Shown here: positions 40,766 through 47,353 of the stretch, in pieces | Numbering within the stretch: position 1 is the stretch's first letter | Layout: each line of letters opens with the position of its first letter | Source: an uncultured Dialister sp. | GTDB lineage: Bacteria > Bacillota > Negativicutes > Veillonellales > Dialisteraceae | Length of the DNA stretch: 47,353 nt | NCBI GenBank assembly: GCA_934178345.1 | Contig: CAKPQG010000018.1 | Span: forward strand, 1-47,353 | Direction: 5' to 3' | Program-made: the position numbers and the translations under genes | Notes under the pieces: generated by a model | Told to the model about the DNA's origin: nothing | The model's database searches: none | Seen by the model: only the letters and a program-made list of their open reading frames with translations

Positions 40766-41992
40766 TTAGAATTTGTAGTTCAGGGAAACAGTCCAGGAGT
40801 CTTCTTCGTCATTCAGACCTTCTACGTCAGTAGCGAATGCATATTCAGCATGGAGCTGTACGTTCTTCTGGAGAGTTACGTTTGCAATAGCATTCCAGAA
40901 AGTTACGTTCTTTTCAGTCTTCAGATAATCAAGAACGTTGGTCGAGAGACCGGTGCCACCAAAGAATACATTCTGATCTACGTCGTTGTATGCTACAGCC
41001 AGATCCCAGGTACCAGCCTTCTTCCAGTCAGCTTTGCCATATCCAAGACCAGCATTCCAAGCAGTATCATTGTCAGAAGCAGTGGTATTCTTGTAGTATT
41101 CGCCGAATACGTTGAATTTCTGAACCGGTACATTCAGACCTACACCGTAAACTTCAGCTTTATCAAGGACGGTACCTTCAGCACCTTTGACTGCAATGTA
41201 ATCTGCATTCAGTTTTGCTACACCGAAATCATAAGCGCCCTGTGCAAAGTATACATCTTCTACTTTAACAGCAGCAATATTGCTGGTGTTCAGCTGACCA
41301 TAGCCAGTAGTGAGAGCCAGTTTGCCATTGTTATAGGAAACCTGTGCTCCGTCATAGCCCTTGCCGTCGCCATAGAGCCAGCCACCCTGGTTACCAAATA
41401 CGATTGGCTGACGGCCGAGACGTACTGCAACATCTTTGCCGAAGTTGTGGTTAACGAAAATCTGATCCATATATGTATCAGCGGTATTATCACCTTTAAA
41501 GTTCATGTTGCTAACAAAACGTCCCTTTACATAGGTAGCTTCGTTAACCTGACCTTTAACGTTGATTCTCATACGACCATTCCAGTCGTCATCAGCTTTA
41601 ACAGCTTTATCCTGGTAACGCATACGAGCGTCGCCGGACCAGTAGATATTGCCGACTTTCTTTTCCAGGTTGGAAACGCGAACGCCGAGATTTGCGAGTT
41701 CGTCAGCGTATTCGCCAGCGAGTTTGTCGAGAGTTGCCTGCTGTTCAGCGTTCAGCTGGTCTTCTTTAGCCATGAGGCGAGCGACGATCTGAGCCAGTTC
41801 GTAACGGGTCATGTTTCTTTCACCTTTGAAGGTGCCGTCCGGATAGCCTTCTACGACGCCCTGTACGGACAGGTCGGATACTGCCTGATAAGCCCAGTCA
41901 TCCGGAGTTACATCAGAGAATGGATTTGCAGCGTAAGCGGATACGCCAGCGGTGAGTGCTGCTACAGCAGCCAGTGCGAGGATCTTTTTCAT
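40766..41992 (-). CDS. SLH-domain outer-membrane porin
   Basis: 408 residues. A signal peptide (about 1-21, SAYA) is followed by one S-layer-homology domain (about 22-75: FSDVTPDDWAYQAVSDLSVQ then GYPDGTFKGERNMTRYELA), a coiled-coil (about 78-118) and a beta-barrel that ends in NYKF. This is the architecture of Negativicutes OmpM-type proteins: the SLH domain binds pyruvylated or polyamine-modified peptidoglycan and tethers the outer membrane while the barrel forms the channel. The open frame extends to 42094, but the ATG at 41992 has GGGAGATC and starts the signal peptide. Codon use (abundant preferred codons) and a strong terminator suggest high expression. Confidence 0.95.
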   Translation of the reverse strand: MKKILALAAVAALTAGVSAYAANPFSDVTPDDWAYQAVSDLSVQGVVEGYPDGTFKGERNMTRYELAQIVARLMAKEDQLNAEQQATLDKLAGEYADELANLGVRVSNLEKKVGNIYWSGDARMRYQDKAVKADDDWNGRMRINVKGQVNEATYVKGRFVSNMNFKGDNTADTYMDQIFVNHNFGKDVAVRLGRQPIVFGNQGGWLYGDGKGYDGAQVSYNNGKLALTTGYGQLNTSNIAAVKVEDVYFAQGAYDFGVAKLNADYIAVKGAEGTVLDKAEVYGVGLNVPVQKFNVFGEYYKNTTASDNDTAWNAGLGYGKADWKKAGTWDLAVAYNDVDQNVFFGGTGLSTNVLDYLKTEKNVTFWNAIANVTLQKNVQLHAEYAFATDVEGLNDEEDSWTVSLNYKF

Positions 41993-42390
41993 AATAGTGA
42001 TCTCCCTTTGAAAAAAATTTTGCTTCTTCTTTTCAAAGTCGACGTCCATGAAAGCTCCGCTCGAGTGACCGTGTTTCCTCTGCTTGCTTTTCATGTCTGT
42101 TTCCTTTGGACCATGAGTCCGAAGCTTAGACTCAGGTCTAGTAGTAGGGTATCATACTTTTGACTTAGGTTCAAGGATTGTTTTGGCTCATACTTTTAGA
42201 AATTTCATGTATGTTTGCCAATCTTCTCTCCTTCCTTTTTAATCATGAAAATGCACGGCCTCTGATTTTTCTTGCATTTGTCGATATCCGGAACAGTAAA
42301 TAACATTAAAATCATTTGTAGTATTAGATTTTCTCTTCTTATAAGTATAGATAGGTTTTATAAGTTATTTTCTTGCAGAGGGTGCTTTCG
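41993..42390. other. 5' region of the SLH porin gene
   Basis: On the minus strand, 42104-42140 carries TGAGTC...GACTCA as the stem of a hairpin about 110 nt before the start. TATGATACC lies upstream of it at about 42148-42156 and could be a -10, but no -35 fits at the right distance. The rest (to 42390) is AT-rich with no gene. Confidence 0.4.
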
Positions 42391-42486
42391 TGAATCGTCG
42401 ACTTGAGACGATCTTCCCCGCTCTCTTTCATACCGCTAGTACCCTATCCGGCTCGCTCCGCTCGCCACCTTCCCCACGCGGGGAAG
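42391..42486. repeat. C-rich palindromic repeat, left half
   Basis: ACCGCTAGTACCCTATCCGG...CCTTCCCCACGCGGGGAAGG. It resumes after the MITE-2 insertion at about 42713-42800. Confidence 0.65.
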
Positions 42487-42712
42487 GCTATTAAGTTAAG
42501 GAAATCGTTAGCTACGTAACGTCTTGCTTCCCCCTTCGGGGGAAGTGCCGAAGGCAATAGGGGCATGCTAGCGGTATAGCGTGCTATGTTGAATAGTCCG
42601 ATGCTATCGATATTTCAACACTTTCATGCAATACCGCTACGTAGCCCCCTCTCCCCTTCGGGGAGCTCCCCCGATGGGGAGCCAAGAACGTTCTTCCGCT
42701 TAACTTAATAGC
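42487..42712. mobile_element. MITE-2, 226-bp copy inserted in another repeat
   Basis: Perfect 14-bp terminal inverted repeats, GCTATTAAGTTAAG and CTTAACTTAATAGC. The interior matches the copy at 38253 in reverse orientation. It splits a C-rich palindromic repeat (42391-42486 and 42713-42800), showing nested insertion. No ORF. Confidence 0.72.
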
Positions 42713-42814
42713 ATTACCCATTGGGGAAGGGGGATCGCGCCAGCGGCGCTCGGGTGCTTTCGTACATCGTCGACTTGAGACGATCTCCCCCACTCTTTTT
42801 CATACCGCTAGAAG

Positions 42815-42980
42815 TTTGAAAGCAGGGATGAGTAGCTAGGGATTAGTGGCTAGGGATTAGGAGTCTCAAGTGACCGGTGACTAGTGACTGGTAACTGGTG
42901 ACTGGAATACTACTTTGAGGCATCGCCCTATTTATACTTCGCGGCGCTTCTGATTTTTTATGCGCCGCACCACCCCCATT
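42815..42980. repeat. Mosaic repeat unit, reversed
   Basis: AGAAGTTTGAAAGCAGGGAT, GGGATTA and GTGACTG heptamers, GGCATCGCCC and the CGCGGCGC...GCGCCGC hairpin module. Confidence 0.75.
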
Positions 42981-43070
42981 GAACCTCTTGAACCTCTTGA
43001 ACCTCTTGAACCTCTTGAACCTCTTGAACCTCTTGAACCTCTTGAACCTATAGAACCCGCTGAACCTCTT
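42981..43070. repeat. 9-bp tandem repeat (GAACCTCTT), ten units
   Basis: Seven perfect units, two variants (GAACCTATA, GAACCCGCT) and a last perfect unit. It occupies the place taken elsewhere by heptamer arrays. Degenerate relatives lie at about 46840-46875 and 34485-34515. Confidence 0.9.
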
Positions 43071-43155
43071 TCGCTTGCAATCAAAGTACGGTACTCCCCA
43101 TCAGGAAATGCTTCGTTTCGGGGAGACGGCGTCCTCGTTTCTTCATCCATCGCAC

Positions 43156-43191
43156 ACAAAAACGGCCGGCTCTTGCGAGCGGCCGTTTTTA
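43156..43191. terminator. Bidirectional terminator, now separated from the M20 gene
   Basis: AAAAACGGCCG and CGGCCGTTTTT enclose an 11-nt loop. It probably belonged to the M20 gene but is now cut off from its end by the MITE at 43207-43371. Confidence 0.85.
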
Positions 43192-43206
43192 TGTGTATTA
43201 CTGGCT

Positions 43207-43371
43207 TAGGGAAACGCTGATTAAATCGCAGAATTCGATTTCACATGTATTTTCATGCAATGCTTCGTCATACTCCTCCTTAAATAGCTCGCTATTCGCG
43301 TCGGAGTATTCCTTGCATTGCATGAAAATATAAGAGTAAAATCAAATAACGATTTAATCAGTGTTTCCCTA
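43207..43371. mobile_element. 165-bp MITE, copy 2, inserted at the end of the M20 gene
   Basis: Ends TAGGGAAACGCTGATTAAAT and its near-exact inverse, with TA at both outer edges. It has the same length and inner palindrome as the copy at 2149. Its right end supplies the last codons and the TGA stop (43358-43360) of the M20 frame. Confidence 0.8.
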
Positions 43372-44254
43372 GTTTTTTCAGGCAGTCGATGGCAAATCGT
43401 GCATAAATGGCGCTGCCATCAGGGAAGGTGTCTTCGTCGACGTCGAAGGCGGGGTGATGGTGGACGCAGTCGATGCCTTTGTCCCGATTTCTGGCGCCTA
43501 AGAAGGCGAAGAGGCCGGGGATGGTTTCGAGGTAGACGGAGAAGTCTTCTGCGCCCATCTGTTTTTCCATAGGTACGAGGGCGTCCTTCCCCATGATGTC
43601 AGAAGCTGCCTTGCGCGCGATGTCATTCAGGTCTTTGTGCTCATTGATGAGGGGCGAGGGGCCGAATCGGTAGGAGCACTCGGCGCTGCAGCCGTAGCCT
43701 TCGGCGATCTTTGCAGCGCATGCTTCGATGAGCTGGGGAAGGCTCTTGCGGAAGGCTTTGTCGAAGGCACGGGTGGTGCCGACGAGCTCGACTTCGTCAG
43801 CGATGATGTTGCTCTGGGTGCCGCCATTCATCATACCGACAGTGAGGACGAAGGTATTCTGCGGGTCGTTCACGCGGCTGGCTAAGGTCTGCAGACCCAT
43901 GACGACGGCCGCGGCAGCGACGATGGCGTCTTTGCCCTGGTCCGGCGCACTGCCGTGGGCGGATTTCCCATGGATCTTGATGACGAATCGATCGCTCGAT
44001 GCCATGCGGGGGCCGTCGTCGATGTTGACGGTGCCTTTCGGGATCTCATTTATCACATGCACCGCCATCGCAGCGTCAATGTCTTCAAAGCAGCCATGGT
44101 CGACGTAGTAGTTCGAGCCGTGACCGGACTCTTCGGCGGACTGGAAAAGGAATTTTACAGTGCTTTCCAGCTCGTCAAGTAACTCTCCCATTTGAAATGC
44201 CCATAAAAAAAATTCTGCACACGAAAAAACTTCCGGTTGCAGAATCTTCATCAA
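43358..44254 (-). pseudogene. M20-family amidohydrolase, N-terminally truncated
   Basis: Remains of a zinc-dependent M20 peptidase/amidohydrolase (AbgB/HipO type, usually about 390 residues). Family similarity starts near 44194 (ELLDELESTVKFLFQSAEE) and includes the catalytic Glu pair, the dimerisation domain (KIHGKSAHGSAPDQGKDAI) and the last metal His (VHHHPAFDVDE). The first about 100 residues, with the HACGHD metal motif and catalytic Asp, are missing; the DNA further upstream shows no trace of them. The first 20 codons of the open frame look unrelated. The 3' end has been remade by a MITE. Almost certainly non-functional. Confidence 0.85.
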
Positions 44255-44311
44255 TGGGTTTGTGAAATTGTTCAGATTAAGTATGCTCTAATTTTTCATA
44301 GAAAGAAAGTC

Positions 44312-44956
44312 TCACAAGAAAGCTCCCGCCGTCTTCATCTCCGTATCGCAGACCGTAAAAAGGAAGCGGTCAAGGTAGCGGGCGCACTCCGTGAAGAGGG
44401 ATGCAGAAATCGAGCCTTCAAAGGGACTTCCCCAACGGTAGCCGCGAAAGCGATTGAGTAGATCTCTCGCTCCCTCGGAAAGGGCGAGCGGGTCTTCTAT
44501 GGCTTCCGCAGGATCGTAACCGGCGGAAGCCAGAAGTTTGACGGCGGCGATGAAGGCGATGACGCGAGGATTTCTCTCTCCCGCCGCGCGGGCAGCGGAA
44601 GAGAGAATGTCATAGGCCTCGTCTTCCTTCTGCCCCACGGGATAGAAGGCAAGCACCAGCTCGATCACATAGTACCAGCAGGTCATGTCTTCATAGGAAA
44701 GCTTCATCATGTCGAAAAGAAGGCGGCCCTCATACTGGCTGATGACACCATACTCGGGATACAGCGCCGCTGAAAGACGGACGTGGGCAAAGGAAAGGAG
44801 AATGCCTGTCCCGCACCGGTTCATCACGGCGCGCGGAAGCGTCAGACGGATGAGCCCCATCTCGCGGGTAAAGAGCGAGAGACTCCGCCCCCCTTCGCTG
44901 CCTTTGGCAGCGCGAAGGACGATCCCTTCGAGATTTCGGATTTTGGGTGTTGGCAT
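44312..44956 (-). CDS. recO: DNA repair protein RecO
   Basis: Recombination mediator that loads RecA with RecF and RecR. The 214 residues have the N-terminal OB fold (EGIVLRAAKGSEGGRSLSLFTREMGLIRL) and the helical C-terminal domain. The length is slightly short and the C-terminal zinc Cys set of many Firmicute RecO proteins is absent. The ATG at 44956 has AAAAGGAAA upstream. It lies in the order CNNM/CBS gene then recO, as in the common hlyC-era-recO cluster, but with a repeat block where era would be. Confidence 0.85.
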   Translation of the reverse strand: MPTPKIRNLEGIVLRAAKGSEGGRSLSLFTREMGLIRLTLPRAVMNRCGTGILLSFAHVRLSAALYPEYGVISQYEGRLLFDMMKLSYEDMTCWYYVIELVLAFYPVGQKEDEAYDILSSAARAAGERNPRVIAFIAAVKLLASAGYDPAEAIEDPLALSEGARDLLNRFRGYRWGSPFEGSISASLFTECARYLDRFLFTVCDTEMKTAGAFL

Positions 44957-45356
44957 GGTCGGGGTTTCCTTTTAACGATAGATGTGGGGTTCAGGGTGCG
45001 CTCGTGGGGCGGCTCGCCCCTTGATTGCGTTTGAAAGCTCTACTCGCCAGTTAGGAGTGAGGAGTTAGGAGTGGTGGTGCGGCGCATAAAAATCAGAAGC
45101 GCCGCGAAGTTTTGATAGCGCTTCGCGCGCATCGTCATTTCGAGCGTAGCCGAGGGTCTTTATTGCAGAACGTTCATCGCCTGATATGAGGCAGCACCTG
45201 GACATCGTTTTCCCTCGGCGCATACACGCTGATTCACGCAATGCAGTAAAGATCCCTCGGCTGCGCTCGGGATGACGATGCCGGAGAATCCCAGTCACTC
45301 CTAATCCCCAATCCCTAATCCCTAGCTACTAGTCACTAGTCCCCAGTCACTAGTCA
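44957..45356. repeat. Mosaic repeat block between recO and the CNNM gene
   Basis: A full unit: GGGTGCGCTCGTGGGGCGGC, GGAGTGA heptamers, the GCGGCGC...GCGCCGC hairpin, the CGTCATTTCGAGCGTAG...GCTCGGGATGACG insert (about 45132-45275) and AATCCCT/AGTCACT arrays to the stop codon. There is no gene. Confidence 0.85.
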
Positions 45357-46637
45357 CTAGTCCCCAGTCACTTTCTCCGCTTTCACGCGGACGATGCGGA
45401 AGCCGGAGAGACGCAGGACAGTGAAACGCCAGCCGGAGAAGTCGACGTGGTCGCCCACCTTCGGGATACGTTCCAGATTCGAGAATACGAAGCCGGCGAT
45501 GGTGGCGCTTTTATTTTCTCCCGCGAGATCAATCTCCAGCCGGTCTGATACGTCTTCGAGAATGACGGTGCCGTCAAATTCATATGTCCCGTCTTTCTGA
45601 CGGACGATTTCATAGGGAACATTTTCCGCCGGCTGCGGGATTTCGCCGATGAGCTCTTCGACGAGGTCATTCAGCGTGACAAGGCCGGAGGTGCCGCCGT
45701 ACTCATCCACGACGACGGCGAGGTAGATGCGGCGGTTCTTCATGAGCTGGAGCAGCGCCGGCGCGGGCATGACTTCCGGCACGGTCAGGATTTCACGGTT
45801 GATTTTCCTCAAAGACAGCTGGCCTGAGAGGCAGCCCTGCAGGAGGTCTTTCACATGAATGAACCCGATGATCTGGTCCCTGTCTTCGATGCAAACCGGA
45901 TAGCAGGTGTGGTGGCTCTTCGGCAGCACACGCCGCATGGCCTCGGACAGATCCTCATCGAAGTGGAAGACGACGATCTCATTTCTGGGGATCATGACAT
46001 CGCGTGCCATGAGGTCGAAGAAATCGAACGAATTCTTGATGAGGGTATTTTCGAGCGCATTCAGGCGGCCGCTCCGGTGGCTCTCTTCGACGATGCAGCG
46101 GATCTCATCTTCGGTGTAGGTGAAATTGACTTCATTGCGGAAGGGAATCCCGCGCAGGCGGAAAATGCGGCGCGTCACAAAAAGGCCGGCCTCGACAAAG
46201 AGACGGTACAGGTGGCGGTTCAGACGGATGACCCATGTATGCGAAGCAAGGATGGGCAGCGGATCGACCAGCGCATGCGCCCCGGGTAGAAGGATCGTCC
46301 CCACCCAGTACGCTAAGAGAAACCCCATGACAAGAAGTGCAAGGAAAGCATATACCCCCCATTTCCATTCGGCCCAGAGCGCCCCGCCCAAAAGCGATTC
46401 AGAAAGGACGAGGCTATGGCTCACCAGCGCAAGGAGAGAAATCCCGAGCACGGCGCTGCACAGCACGAAGGAAACCTGCGTACCGCCAATGATCTGCGAC
46501 GTGCGCTGGTAGAAAGGCGCCACCTTTTCGATGAGCGCCGGATCCTGCTCGTCATTGTCTTCGATGTATTTCTTCCGCATGCGGGCGAAGGAAAAGTTCA
46601 CCATCGTATTGTTGTAATTGATAAAGGAAACGACCAA
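45357..46637 (-). CDS. CNNM/CBS/CorC_HlyC-domain membrane protein (CorC/HlyC family)
   Basis: Putative Mg2+/Co2+ efflux-type transporter. The 426 residues contain CNNM membrane segments (about 1-120), a CBS pair (about 205-330: DVMIPRNEIVV, HVKDLLQG, VVVDEYGGTSGLVTLNDLVEE in part) and a C-terminal CorC_HlyC domain. TTG at 46637 is the only standard in-frame start but has no ribosome-binding site. The frame stays open to a stop at 46686-46688, and the 15 extra codons (SSEIEWIGLWLFVI) look like the missing first membrane helix. An AAGGAG lies before an ATT codon at 46680-46682. The true start is probably this ATT, or a 1-bp error hides a GTG. Confidence 0.82.
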   Translation of the reverse strand: MVVSFINYNNTMVNFSFARMRKKYIEDNDEQDPALIEKVAPFYQRTSQIIGGTQVSFVLCSAVLGISLLALVSHSLVLSESLLGGALWAEWKWGVYAFLALLVMGFLLAYWVGTILLPGAHALVDPLPILASHTWVIRLNRHLYRLFVEAGLFVTRRIFRLRGIPFRNEVNFTYTEDEIRCIVEESHRSGRLNALENTLIKNSFDFFDLMARDVMIPRNEIVVFHFDEDLSEAMRRVLPKSHHTCYPVCIEDRDQIIGFIHVKDLLQGCLSGQLSLRKINREILTVPEVMPAPALLQLMKNRRIYLAVVVDEYGGTSGLVTLNDLVEELIGEIPQPAENVPYEIVRQKDGTYEFDGTVILEDVSDRLEIDLAGENKSATIAGFVFSNLERIPKVGDHVDFSGWRFTVLRLSGFRIVRVKAEKVTGD

Positions 46638-47353
46638 GATGACAAAAAGCCAAAGGCCGATCCATTCTATCTCTGAAGAAATAAGTCATCCACTCCTTTT
46701 TAGGTTGTCGGGTTCAGGGTTCAGGGTTCAAGGTTCAGGGTTCAGGGTTCGGGGTTCAAGGTTCAGGGCTCAGGGTTCAGGGTTCGGGGTTCAGGGTTAG
46801 CCTCGGGGACGTGCCGCCCTTTGATTACATGCGAAAGAGGTTCAGCGGGTTCAACAGGTTCAGAGGGTTCAAAGGGGGTGGTGCGGCGCATAAAATGAGG
46901 AAGCGCCGCGGAATTTTGATAGTGTTTCGCGCTATCGTCATCCCGAGCGTAGCCGAGGGATCTTTCTTGCACTGCGGTCAGTATCACATAAGCACCGGTA
47001 CGGAAACGACGCCTTGGTGCTACGTATTTCTGCTTTCACACATCCTTCGTTTAGCGGTCTGCAAAAAAGATTTCTCGCTTCGCTCGAAATGACGATACGA
47101 GAGTCTGATGTCTCCTAGTCTCCTAGTCTCCTAGCCACTAGTCACTCCTAATCCCCAATCCCTAATCCCTAGCTACTCATCCCTGCTTTCAAACTTCAGG
47201 GTTCAGGGTTAGCCCCTGAAGCGGCTCGCCCCTTGATTGAATGAGAAATTAGAAATGAGAAATGAGAAATGGTGGGGCGGCGCATAAAATGAGGAAGCGC
47301 CGCGGAATTTTGATAGTGTTTCGCGCTATCGTCATCCCGAGCGTAGCCGAGGG
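46638..47353. repeat. Mosaic repeat block at the window end
   Basis: 46710-46800 is a run of GGTTCAG/GGTTCAA heptamers (more than ten units). 46800-46900 holds TTAGCCTCGGGGACG and 9-bp GGTTCAGCG-type units. 46920-47100 is a diverged CGTCATCCCGAGCGTAG...GCTCGAAATGACG insert. 47105-47200 holds CTCCTAGT and AATCCCT arrays. A new unit starts at 47205 and runs off the window. There is no gene. Confidence 0.82.

Noticed and set aside
42960..43220. 86-codon frame with (EPL)n repeats
   Set aside because: Pure translation of the 9-bp tandem repeat; no ribosome-binding site or conserved part.

Overview
The window looks like a chromosomal segment of a diderm Firmicute (Negativicutes, Veillonellales), most likely Dialister or a close relative. 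The outer membrane is shown by a two-partner-secretion TpsB barrel with the start of its TpsA partner, an S-layer-homology (SLH) porin and an O-antigen ligase. The metabolism is shown by a near-complete set of genes for turning succinate into propionate through methylmalonyl-CoA. The genus is inferred from this combination, not from any marker gene.

Layout. 1-2011: tpsB and the 5' end of tpsA. 2523-6402: truA, ecfT, ecfA2, ecfA1. 6973-8634 (+ strand): an EamA transporter and a HAD phosphatase. 8881-10113 (- strand): a strong promoter, two tandem adenosylcobalamin riboswitches, each with its own intrinsic terminator, and then about 660 nt of highly structured RNA that ends at a third terminator. 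No protein gene follows. 10903-18173 (- strand): an msrA homologue without its catalytic Cys, meaB, mutB, mutA and a third cobalamin riboswitch. 18849-19355 (+): a lone B12-domain-like protein that lacks the cobalamin-binding motif. 19886-27808 (- strand): the decarboxylation cluster, transcribed as CoA transferase, mcmA1, mcmA2, meaB, epimerase, mmdA, mmdD, mmdC. 28565-46637: O-antigen ligase, MetQ, a beta-helix surface protein, upp (+), a CpXC protein, leuC, a pseudo-LeuC/LeuD fusion, the SLH porin, a broken M20 peptidase, recO and a CNNM/CBS protein.

How the genes work together. The CoA transferase activates succinate with propionyl-CoA. A mutase makes (R)-methylmalonyl-CoA, the epimerase converts it to (S), and the biotin enzyme Mmd decarboxylates it to propionyl-CoA while exporting Na+. 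Two different mutases are present: heterodimeric MutAB under a cobalamin riboswitch, and a split McmA1/McmA2 inside the mmd cluster. Each has its own MeaB chaperone. The membrane beta subunit (MmdB) is not in the window.

Intergenic DNA is unusually long and is filled with a modular mosaic repeat made mostly of 7-bp tandem units, plus two MITE-like families with inverted ends.

Best candidates for something new: (1) the riboswitch-gated structured ncRNA, whose duplicated CU-rich module is complementary to the mcmA1 ribosome-binding site and start codon; (2) the His-less orphan B12-fold protein divergent from mutA; (3) the pseudo-LeuC/LeuD fusion; (4) the heptamer mosaic repeat.
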